From Batillaria attramentaria (taxonomy: Eukaryota; Mollusca; Gastropoda; Batillariidae), in the NCBI GenBank assembly GCA_018292915.2, contig JACVVK020000320.1:687001-751000 (forward strand): a DNA stretch of 64,000 nucleotides, written 5' to 3'. The first letter of the stretch is position 1. Each line of letters begins with the position of its first letter. The notes below the pieces were generated by a model that was not told where the DNA came from, did no database searches, and worked only from the letters and a program-made list of their open reading frames with translations. Positions 35,356-46,200 of this stretch are shown here, piece by piece. Position numbers and translations under genes: made by a program.

Positions 35356-35898
35356 ACATGTAATACACTACAAATTTCTTTATTAAAAAAATACACACAG
35401 TCAAGAAAGCTGTAATTCTGCGGACAGCCGGTTTGCAAAAATGACCTGGCTTTATGCGAGTATAACACGAAAAAGCATAGTGGTTACTGAATGCTGTGAA
35501 AACATAAACCTTTTCTGTACGACACACGTTTTCTGTCCCGAGCTGGTTTGAACAAATGGACAAGAAACACAATTTCACACTCAGTGATGTATCAAACATC
35601 GAGAGATCTAACGCCTACAAGGAGACACCTAGTGGACTAGCTGTCTTTGCTCTGTCTGTCTAGCACTGTCTGCAAACAGTGCTGTCTAGCACTGCTGTTT
35701 AAAATGCCTGTATAGCATCGTCTGTGATTTGGCTTCAACCTGATTTAGCTGTTCCTGCAATAATGTTTGTGAATGGAGTACATGTATGAGTTTAGCACCG
35801 CTATCTGCGTATCGTTGTTTAGATCAGAACGTTTCTGTCCATTAATTTGGTTGGCTGTTGCTGTACGATGCTGGTGCAGCTTGCGGTCACGTGGTCAT

Positions 35899-37192
35899 TT
35901 ACTGCTGAACCCCCACCCTCTTGATGTAGTCCATCTCACGCACCATCTGGCACAGGATACAGGGGCCGCAACACTGTGCCATTATACAGTCATCCATAAT
36001 GCTGCCCTGTAATACAGAACATGACACAGTCAGTCATCCACAATGCCGCGCTCCGCTGTAACACAGAACATGACACAGTCAGTCATCCACAATGCCGCGC
36101 TCCGCTGTAACACAGAACATGACACAGTCAGTCATCCACAATGCCGCGCTCCGCTGTAACACAGAACATGACACAGTCAGTCATCCACAATGCCGCGCTC
36201 CGCTGTAACACAGAACATTACACAGTCAGTCATCCACAATGCCGCGCTCCGCTGTAACACAGAACATGACACAGTCAGTCATCCACAATGCCGCGCTCCG
36301 CTGTAACACAGAACACCATACAGTCAGACATAATGCTGCCCTATACATACACAATACCCCCCCCCCCAAAAAAAAAAAAGGCAACCAAAAAAACAAACAA
36401 CAAAATACAAAACAAAACAACAACAAAAACCAAAAAACAAACAACAACAAAACCAAAAACAAACGACAACAACAAAAACAAAACAACAATCCTCCAAAAA
36501 CATGTGCTGTGCATAACCTAATAACGTTTAGGGTACGCAGGCCTATATATAACGATACTTCATAAAGAGAACGTGTTGTTTTGCTCCATGAATGACGCGT
36601 GACACGAGTCACTGTACCTGTATGTTTTGCATTGTGCGAAGTTTGGTCCTCATGGTGATGAGGGCGCCAGGCACACAGCACGGGACACACGCCGACTCTC
36701 CAAGGTCACCGGCCAGACGATGCGCCAGGATGATGGGGCAGATCGCTCCCAGAAGACCTGTCGGCACAATGTCTTTCTAAATCTAAACATCCGTAGGGTT
36801 CCATCGCGTTAAGTACTACCTCTGCCATGCTAACATTTATAGTTATCTACCCTCCAAGAGACTTCACTCACGCTATCCGCTAAGAGAAGATCTGGATGCA
36901 GAGCCTTCACATCATTCGGAACTATTATCGGACAAAATGTCCTGGTTGACAGTAAAAGTATAGGACATCTGTCCTGAATACTGTCCACAGGGGTGGCACA
37001 GAAATGATCAGACATTTCAGAAATGGGTCGGCCAGGCTATCAGTATGACCGAAGTCAGGCCGACGTGCTATAGATATCAGTGCAGCCCTGTGAGTGTATC
37101 TCCTCTATCTGTACTGGCACTCCCGTTGCAGTTGCTGACATCTATAGAGGCATTGTGCTAATAATTATGTGTGTGTGTGTGTGTGCGCGCAT

Positions 37193-37248
<56 letters not shown>

Positions 37249-37402
37249 AAATGACTTTAGAATTGCCCGAGAGACACAGGTGTGTGTGTGTGTCCGCGGT
37301 GGCACAGCGAGTCAGTGGAGGAGACTTACAGGACCCCATATCATCAAAGCAGGCAAAGGTTCCTGAGCTCCACATGCGTTGGTTGACTGTCATTCCCGCC
37401 AT
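35899..37402 (-). CDS. PLAC8/cornifelin-family cysteine-rich protein
   Basis: The minus-strand exons are 37402-37330, 36757-36618 and 36006-35899, phases joining, giving 106 residues (human PLAC8 115, cornifelin 112). Hallmarks in order are RMWSSGTFACFDDMGSC, LLGAICPIILAHRLAGDLGE, ACVPCCVPGALITMRTKLR and GSIMDDCIMAQCCGPCILCQ followed by MVREM. These are the CPxxLA and CCxPCxLCQ-type motifs of the family, whose members are small membrane-associated Cys-rich proteins linked to growth, metal handling or cell-size control, with no agreed biochemical activity. The Met was chosen because an acceptor CAG lies 9 nt upstream and homology starts soon after. AATAAA on the minus strand at 35384-35379 gives a 3'UTR of about 0.5 kb. 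Intron 2 begins the 49-bp minisatellite. Confidence 0.92.
36011..36347 (+). repeat. Minisatellite, 49-bp unit, six copies, derived from a PLAC8 exon boundary
   Basis: Six near-identical copies contain ACACAGAACATGACACAG, TCAGTCATCCACAATG and CCGCGCTCCGCTGTA, plus a degenerate seventh. The same words in variant form span the acceptor of the last PLAC8 exon (36006), so each unit on the minus strand carries a TTCTGTGTTACAG acceptor-like site followed by a degenerate copy of the first exon bases. Confidence 0.93.
36358..36500 (+). repeat. Poly-C, poly-A and (CAAA)n-rich low-complexity tract
   Basis: A C run is followed by A12 and then AAAC/CAA repeats. Related C-into-A or T-into-G junctions recur elsewhere in the window. 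Confidence 0.85.
37206..37246 (+). repeat. (GA)n microsatellite in PLAC8 intron 1
   Basis: About 20 GA units follow (TG)n; there is no coding potential. Confidence 0.9.
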
Positions 37403-37429
37403 TCCCTCGGGCTGCACACATACACTACG

Positions 37430-40400
37430 CCGTCTGCTTCACGTCCTAACACTTAGTGCAACTGATATATGGCGCGTTTCTTTAATGCAGAAAAGGACAA
37501 CAACAACAAAGAGCAAGAACAAACTATGACGGTATACGCTTGAAGAATCCGTGCTTCATCCGCATTTACACTTGACCAAGTGACACAACCGAGCAGAACT
37601 CTTGACATGCCAGATTTGGTAGCTAGCGCCCTTGAAAAAGTTATGAAAACCAACAACTGGACAGTAACATCAAACCAAAAACCGTACCTGTTTAGTGACG
37701 ACTGCTGGATACGCCATTTTCTGTTTCTGAAATCTGTTGACAGAAAGAAGAGGAACATCTCGTTCTGAGAAATGACTGTTCACCGCCTCTTTCTGTGTAT
37801 CTCTCACACACAAACACACTGACATTACGTGAAGTTTGAAGGGTGTCTGTGTGTATGTGTGTGTGTTTCGTGTTTAAATTTGGTTTGTTTAATTGTTTGT
37901 TTGGATTTTTTTTTTTTGGGGGGGGGGGGAGGGTGATGGAATCAATTGCCAGTTTTCAAACACAGTTTTTCGGCCAAAGTCGGGTAAATGGACTTAAATA
38001 AAACTTATTGAAAATAATTAAAAGGACTCTCAGCTCACTCAGCTGACACACTGGTGTGCATGTGTAGCTGACGATCAACTAAGCACTTAACGGTCTTTCA
38101 AAATGCGACTCTGATAGTGGTAGGATGGTACAAACACCGATAACTAACCGAGTCCGAGTAAGCTGAACGTACTATTCTGAAGCTTTCCATTCATCATAAT
38201 TATCTCATTGTCAGCAAGTAGCCTTAGCGTATGTGTATGAAGAGGCTCAAAGGGCAGGTGGACAATGCAGTGTAGTGCGAGTATAACTAGGTATCGCCCA
38301 CGCTATGGGTTGATATTCCCTGATATCAGCAGCAGTGTAATTACATTTGTCCCGTGTGTTTCTGACGTCACTCCTTGTATTGTCTTCTCCGGTTAAAGTC
38401 TGCTGACGGAGTCGCGCATGAGGTTGCCCAATTACTGTAATCGCACTACAGATGCCTACAATTACTGGACATGAAACTCTGGGAAGCAGGCGTCCGTGTG
38501 AAGTACAAGGTACTTGTATTACATGACAGACGTGAAATGCTGTTGTGACAAGAACTGACAACCACTCGTCCTTTGACAAGAAAATAGACGGCAGCTTTAA
38601 AGTATTGCAATCTAAATTGATATTTAATGGAAATATTCCTGTTTAAATGTTGACCAGTTCAGGCCGACATAACCCGTTCCACTCGTCTTTCGGCAGTGAG
38701 CGCTCATTGAGCATTACCCTTTGCACTCTGATCAATTTAATTTCGAACTGCAGAAAAAATTGTGTCCTAATCGTTGAAAAGAAACAGCAATTACACAAAA
38801 CAAAAAAAACATCTTAGAATGTTTTCTCCAACAATACCGTCTGTCCGTGTATAATTTGTCGGCAGAACAACTGACAAGCCATCATCAATCAAAAATAGCT
38901 AGCTAGCTAAATAAATAAATAGCCTAATACGTATTGAAACTAGATAACTGTGTGTCCGTGTCTGTGTGCATCGAACAGTTTCGTTGTTTGAGCAGCACTC
39001 ACCTGACACTGATGACTAACTGCGAGGTGTGTGGCTCTGCCGAAAATCCGAGACAGGCTTGTGATCGCTGTGTTTCAACGGCTACTTATATACCCACACC
39101 CGATAAGGTAAAACTACGTCCCAATTATCTACCCGTCTTGCTGAATAGGCTTTCGACATGTCTCAACCAAAAAGCGTGTCTCTGCGGCTCGACCCACAGG
39201 GTCAAACGTTAGTGATACCGGTAATCCGGGACAGGCAGAAGACAAGCCACCAATTACGGGTCTAGCTATCTGTGACGACTTGCTTCGCTGAGTAAATGAG
39301 GGATGGTCACAAACAATGAGAACGACAACGATAATAATGAATTATCTGTGATCAGGTTAGTTTTGTTATTGACCTTGTGCTGATAAAAAGGGAAACTGGG
39401 CTCATTGTGAGCTCTTTGTACGCTCAAGCAAGGTCAACAACAGATGGGCTGTACGCCCAAAATAGTCGTTAATACTGAACTTTGTTAAGTCGTTCTTTTT
39501 TTAGCGTCATTTCCCATAAAACTGACGAATCATGTTTTCAATAAGACTTATGATCACCCAATATACATAATGTATGTGTGTGTGTGTGTGCGCGCGCGCG
39601 TGCGTGCGTATGGATGAGAGAGCTTAAATTTATGATTATGTTAAGTTATGCACAGTTGCTTTTATATTACTAATTCTTAAGTCTTACCATGTCTTGTGGG
39701 TCCTATGTGTTTATGTTTCTACTGTGATCTAGTGTATTCTGGACAAAAGCAATTTCCATTTCAGGGATGAATAAAGCATCTTCAATTCAATTCAATTCCA
39801 TATATGTAAAAACAACAAAAGAAAACACTTCAAAGTTGAACTGTGAACTGGAATGGGTCACTGGTAAAATCACAACAAAACGCTGATGCCAAAGAAAACA
39901 ACAACAATCATGATAATGGTATGGTGATGGTGGGGATAAGGTGACCCTCAAATTTCACTGCGCTACTGGTCCATGAGAGCAGAACACTGTCTAGAAACTG
40001 TTCTGCCACTTGGATGCGCACGCACACACCATTCAAATCAAACACAAACTTCTGCTGTATATATGGCCAACATTTGTAATGACTCACACAGGCGTAGTCT
40101 TAATACATGTACAGTTGAACCAACAGAACTTGATGAATGTCAATCACAATACATGTAACACCATGCATGAGACCGGGGTTGGTTTTGATGTAGAGCTGAC
40201 CAGACTACAACTGTAATAATCAGGACAGGCAGGCAATGAGCACTTGTGACCCTCCACAATAAAATGAGTAGTGTGTCACCATTTGGCTATTTTCAGTGTA
40301 TTGGTATCAAGAGAAAAACACTCTTTCTAACGGTACAATTGCTTTTTCTTGATGACGATTTTTGGCAAAAATTTAGGTTTTTCCCAGGGAAAATGAGAAC

Positions 40401-42350
40401 AAAGTTGAGGAAACATTGCTGTCGTTTTCCTTAGAAACCAGTATGAGGCTCAACAAAGCATAAACTCTACATTCAGTCTGACAGAAATATTAAAGCTCAT
40501 GACAGAAAAATAGTTGAAGAGGCAAAATGAAGTGTAATCTCAAATTGACCAATTCAGCCTCAACTGCCTGTGCTTTTTGCTGCTAGTGTGAATGAGGTCA
40601 GGTGCAATACAACTCATTGTCTGGGGGACAGTCACAAGTGTACACTTGAGGATACCATAAAGGGATTAATTCTTTTGACTCCAACAGCTCAGTAACACTC
40701 ACACTGGCTCAAACCATAATTCAGAACTTCAAATCACAAGTTTACCAAATATTTTTTTTTCAGCCTTAGTGTGTAATACACAAAGGTCAGAGCTGACTGA
40801 AAGTTTGTGTACCAAACAATTCATGGCACTTTCTGATTTGCACATAGTTTAACTTGTGGTTTGTACTTTAAAAAAAAAAAAAAAATAAATAAAAAAGGAA
40901 GAGAGAGAGAGAGAGAGAGAGGAAAAAAAGTAGTACCAAAATTGAATGGTATACCCAACACTGGGTACTTACCTGTCTACGACTTCTATCCATTTCTTCA
41001 AGTTTTGTGAAAAAAAAAAAAATGTTAGTGATATATGAAAAAAGTAGTCCACTGCAGTACCAACATGGTTACAACAAATACATCAATGAATTGATATACT
41101 ACCCAACACCAACCTTCAAAATAACTAACATATCGCACGGATTAAAATCGAAGCGAGGAATAAAAATCCGATCACAAACCCAAATAAACCGGGGAAAAAA
41201 AATGCAAGGATAAAATCTTTGTTGTGCACTTGCAAAAGTACTTGTTGCAATTGCAAACTGTCTGTGATGACTGAAAATGCTCAAATTATGCACCTAGAAC
41301 AAAGCTGCCTTACCATTCTGTTGAGAAGTGACAGAGAGACAAAGAAATTACTCTTGTAAAAGTGTCCTCACTCTTCCACTGCCATATCCTGACTATTCAA
41401 TTCAGCCACTCGCCAGAATTCCTGCTAGTCCTCAGACAAAGCAGAACTGGCAAAGATGTAATTTTAGCGGTTGTTTGAGAAATACATGTCTTTCCCACAT
41501 CACATTTCATCCTTGCCTCAAAGCAAATTAGAACTGGTAAGATGTAATTTGCTGTCTAAGATATTTTGATGCCAAAAAACTGTTCTGGGTTTATCAAAGG
41601 TTTTCCACTACAATGGGGTGATACAATCATGGAGAGTAAGGGAGAGAAAATAGCATCTGTTTCCATGATGTTCTCGCACAGCTTATTAACCTGCAAACTA
41701 TCAAAATAGCTAGAATCCAGTCTCACATGAGAAATAAATGTTACCCTGGCACTGGCAAGCAAAAGCAGCGTGTCAAGATGACCGCAGAAAAACACAAAAA
41801 GTCGTTTTGACACACCACTAGCATGTGACACACCACTAGCATGTGCTTCGTTTCAAACCCCACCAACAATTTTCTTGACAGGCTCCGAGTATACTGATAA
41901 CAGCCAAACTGCAACCACCATCGGGCTCCGAGTATACTCGTGACAGCAACTGGCAGCCCAGATTTTGTCCTGGTCCGGGTTTTAAACATTCCACGCAAGA
42001 TTTATTTTGTTGTCTCCTTTCTGTGAAGGTCACTTCCTGCTTTACTGGTGCATGGTGGTTGTTTACTTGTGATTTCTTGGCTCGAAAAGGAGCCATCACA
42101 TGCAAGGGTGTTTGGCTGTCCAAAGCAATGGTGCCATGACCCTGTGTCTGACTAGGATTCTGCGGATTTTGCTCCTCGAACTTATGAATCTTGACTTAAA
42201 AGACAAGTTGAACTCTTGCAAGTGGCCAGTCCAAGTCAAGGGCCAGAATTAAAATTTAAAAAAAAAGAAAAGAAAAGTGTTTTCATTGCGAGAGTGTCAG
42301 GCAACAAGGTCACACTGCATCGTGGTGGTGCTAGTCAAATAGGTAACTTC
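37430..42350. other. Intergenic region, mainly repeats
   Basis: No exon of a known family was found. The contents include a T-run passing into a G-run at 37907-37930, (TG)n(CG)n at 39572-39600, a retroposon 3' end near 39655-39800, a 10-bp inverted pair at 40241-40250 and 40631-40640, an A-run with (GA)n at 40870-40930, and small tandem duplications at 41812-41850 and 41880-41945. The promoter of the PLAC8 gene should lie at its start. Confidence 0.4.
39655..39800 (+). mobile_element. Probable LINE 3' end with (TTCAA)n tail
   Basis: TTTCAGGGATGAATAAAGCA followed by TCTTCAATTCAATTCAATTCC is a typical non-LTR retrotransposon terminus (poly(A)-signal-like motif plus short tandem tail). No reverse transcriptase sequence remains. 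Confidence 0.5.
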
Positions 42351-42354
42351 ATGA

Positions 42355-42755
42355 TGATGATGATGATGGAGACTTGATACAGCGCACGGTCCACCCTAAC
42401 TGAGTGCTCGTGGCGCTTAGGGAGAGGTTTTGAAAGGAAAGATAGTGAAAAAAAAAAAAAAAAATTCTGCAGATGATTACTGGGGTGAGGCACTGAAGAG
42501 ATGAGTCTTCAGGCGCTTCCGGAATGTGGTAATGCTGACTGCCTCCTTCACTGTCTCAGGGAGAGAATTCCACAATTTCGTTGCTGCATTTTTGAAGGAC
42601 CATGCACCTTGCCTCTTCTTACTGGTGTCGTCAGTTGCAGGGAGCCGCAGACGAAGAGAACTTGCAGACCGCAAGTTGCGCGCTGGCTGGTACGCAGGAA
42701 TCAGTTCCTTTAGATACGTGGGGGCAGGACAACACTCCTCAGTACATGTATTACA
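42355..42755 (-). mobile_element. LINE fragment, C-terminus of a CR1/L2-type reverse transcriptase ORF plus 3' end
   Basis: On the minus strand about 90 codons end at 42477. They read PAPTYLKELIPAYQPARNLR, then SLRLRLPATD, then GAWSFKNAATKLWNSLPETV and FRKRLKTHLF, the characteristic tail of CR1/L2/Rex-type reverse transcriptase polyproteins. The 3'UTR down to a (CAT)n end at 42355-42370 matches the copy at 58610. It is a 5'-truncated, inactive insertion. Confidence 0.82.
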
Positions 42756-42760
42756 AACAC

Positions 42761-42940
42761 TGGTTTTAGCATGGTTGGTTTGGTGGCCTCCAAAATGAAG
42801 AATTCCTTCATAATTGATAAAGTCTCCAAAAGAGAATGATAGTGTGAAGATTGGTTTTAGCATGGTTGGTTTTGTGGCCTCCAAAATGAGGAATTCCTTC
42901 ATAGAGTCTCCAGAAGAGAATGATAGTGTGAAAATTCCCA
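42761..42940. repeat. Tandem duplication, two units of about 90 bp
   Basis: GGTTTTAGCATGGTTGGTTT, GTGGCCTCCAAAATGA, GAATTCCTTCATA and GAGAATGATAGTGTGAA occur twice, at about 42767-42848 and 42853-42940, with small differences. It lies immediately 5' of the LINE fragment and is non-coding. Confidence 0.8.
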
Positions 42941-43259
42941 TCACAGTCTCACTCTACAGGCCTCAAAGGTGGTTTAATACAGAAGCTGACTATTGTCAGT
43001 ATTCAGACAATGCCTCTCTCTCTTGATAAACAGTCTTCTAGATTCACATCAACTAAATCTAGAGACCATCGAAGAGTCATGTCACCCTCCTCGGATCTTC
43101 ACCCTTGGCAGTAAAATATGATGTAAAAAATGCCACGAAATACAGAATGTTGCACACACTACATGCTATGATAATTATCCTGCATACATTTACATATTAA
43201 TAAACCCAATAAACAGTCACCACCTTTGATCAATGTTGTCATCACTTTTATCACAAGTA

Positions 43260-46200
43260 TCAGGAAATTTTCACAGCAATGCTCGAATCTTTTTTCAGTC
43301 CTCGCATAGCGTCTCGTTGTTGTTTTCGGCGCTGCTGTTCCATCATTCGTTCCTGACGCTCTGCTCTCCGTTTTTCCCTGATGGCCGCTTCCGCCTCCCA
43401 GGACAGATCTTCTGAAGCTTCGTCTGCCCAGGAGTTGTCTCCCTCTTCCCAGGACTGCAGTTCAGACACCTAAAACATGACACCACAAATGTCAACATTC
43501 AACACCTACAGAAACATCAAAATATATATATGGTCAAGAGTACAGAGGTGAGTCGACTGCTCAAAATGGCTACCCATTCACATGAATGATGCTACAAATT
43601 TGTTTAAAAAGCATGCACAGATGTCTACTTTGGGTCACTTGTTCAGTATAAATCAGAGTTTCAAACAGTGAGAATTGGATGTGGTACATTTACTTCTTGC
43701 GTTTAAAACTCTGGGTTTTTGGCGAAAAATCGGTGATTGCAGTGGAAGAAAAACGTGACAGAAAGTACTTGCGATCGCTGAAGTGTTATTTTGAGAAACA
43801 TGGAGAACGGTCAGTGAACCCATTTGCTGTCTCCAAATGCTCAGAACTGCCTTTATTTCAGTGGGCATACTGGCAGGTGTCAAATATTATCCGTTTTTTA
43901 GAAAAATGACTGAAAATGTAGGCACGTTTGGACATAACGTCGTCGTCAACTTCCGATGATCAACATCGACCACCGAGGTCGAGCGTACTTTTGTCCTGCG
44001 AAATACCTAACTTGCATAATCTCAGCATCGTTTTTTCACTCTTTATTTTTCATGGAAGAACACCGATATACCTCGTGTTGTTGAACAGAAACTTCGTGTT
44101 GATTTCGAAGACCCGGCGGTGTGTTAATTTTACTGTTATGTTCACGCGAGAAAAAATCGATCACTACACTCGGGTATGAGATAAATTCAACCAGCGGCCG
44201 TTTCAAACACAAGCTGGAAGCATGATTTCTTTGAGCCGATGACTTTGATTACCGTCACTGGAGGAGGCAGCCGATAATCCCGAGGGTAAGTTTTAAGTGT
44301 TAAGTGTTATCTTCAGACAAATCTAGTCAACTCAGCAGCAAAAAGTGAATAAACACAAAGAGTCTGTGTTCTTGTGCATTTTGGAATACTGCTGACAACA
44401 GCGGCAATGCTAAACTCGATGTTAGTGTGGTGATTGGTATCACCAACACGTGGATGTTAATCCTTGTCGTGATTCTAATCGATACAGTCGTGGAGACATT
44501 TGTGGTTTAGGTTGTAAACGTTATGTTCATGACTCTGTTACAAAAGTTGTGTATTCAGCAACAAACAATGAATGCCTTAGGTATTTTTAGGTGGAAAGCT
44601 ACTCGGATAAAGATCCTTTGCGGGGAGTAAAGCTTTCTTATGTAAAATTTCAGATGTCTCTGGTTTGAACACAACTTTACTCACAAACTAAGGTCGTCAG
44701 CATTATGTTCAAACTCATACGATGACAAGCCTAGCACCAAACAAAAATAAAATATCCTGCTAAACATCTTTGGAATAATTTTTCTCCCTGGAGTCTTGAA
44801 AATTTCCATTCAAACACATTTTTGTGTGTTCATCTGTTTGTTTATTGAAGTTAACTTTACACACCGTACCCAGATTCATGCAGTTGTTATATTATGTACA
44901 AACAACAACTAGGGCATTCCTTCATTTTTTTAATGGCCAGAAATAGAGGACAGCGAAATTATGTGTTTTTATTCATGACTGTGTTGTTTTTTTTCCAGGA
45001 TCACACCAATAGAAAATGTGCAGGAGCTGTTTGTGTTTGAACACAACTTTAAACACAGACAGTGGGTTTCAAGTTATGTTCAGTCAAAGGTTACATTTTT
45101 TTCCTTTGCTGTACTGAAAAATGATATGTATTCACTATTTCCTATGCTGTGAGCCCCTTTTTGATTATAGCAGTTTGTATACATCATCCCTGTGTGTGTT
45201 TGAGTGAAAGCTGTTGCATGAGTGTTTGTCAAGTTAAGTTCCAGCAACTTGATAATGACAGTTAACAATTTTATTATGCTTTTAAATCATATTTTTGTGA
45301 AGAGAATGTGTATCTTCGATTAAAGCACACTTCCTGGTAATACAATTTTTTGTTCCGTTTCCTCTTGTTTGATTTTGACAGTCTCAAATGAGTCTGTCAC
45401 AGTGTAGTGTTATGTTCGAAGTTGCGTAAAGTTACATTCATGTAGCTTGAGATAGCAATTATCTATGGGATTAAGCTTAAAATCATACTTTGAGGGGGTT
45501 AAAGAGTACCTCCCATTGAACCACACTTACTACAACTGATATGTTTTGTTCTTTTTCCTTCTGGTTGACTTTAGCTATCTGAAATTTGTCTGTCACAGTG
45601 TAATGTTGTGTTCAAGTGTGTCAAGTTATGTTCAGACAGCTGGATATGGTAATAATTCATGTGTTAAATCTGTTAGATACATTTTTGTGTGACTAAGGTG
45701 TATTTACCATAAAAACAAAGTGACTGGTAATATATTTTTTTGTACCTTTTCCTTCTGTGTGACTTTAAAAGTTTGGAATGAGTCTGTCACGTTGTAATGT
45801 TATGTTTAAGCATGCTCAGTTCTTTCTTTGATCACTTTATTCAGGGACACAGTGAAGTAGCAACCGTTATTTTTGATTTTGCATGTATTTCAAGGGTCAG
45901 TCTTTAATTTTACTGGGAAACAATAATAACTGGAATAAAATGTTTAGCTTTTTAAAGGGTTTTATTGACATGTTCTGTCAAGCAGAAAACCAGAAACATT
46001 TGAATCCATTTCTGTTCACGTATCATTTATTATTGTCCATGTATTGCACTACATTATTATTGAGTAACCCAAACAATGTTCTTAAGAAGTTTTTATTGAC
46101 CAAACAGTATCAGTACTCTGTCATAATGGTGCTCATTTCAGTTTAACATGCCGCTTGATGTAAAGTTATGTTCACACCACTTTTTCATTGCATTTCTTTG

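Noticed and set aside
36226..36690. 154-codon minus-strand frame over the PLAC8 minisatellite
   Set aside because: It is read-through of the 49-bp repeats and a homopolymer tract in a different frame from the spliced PLAC8 exons.
43679..44179. Two open frames of 76 and 83 codons near the left end of the intronic element
   Set aside because: Considered as transposase remnants, but no catalytic motif or known family could be seen, so they are described only as part of the element.
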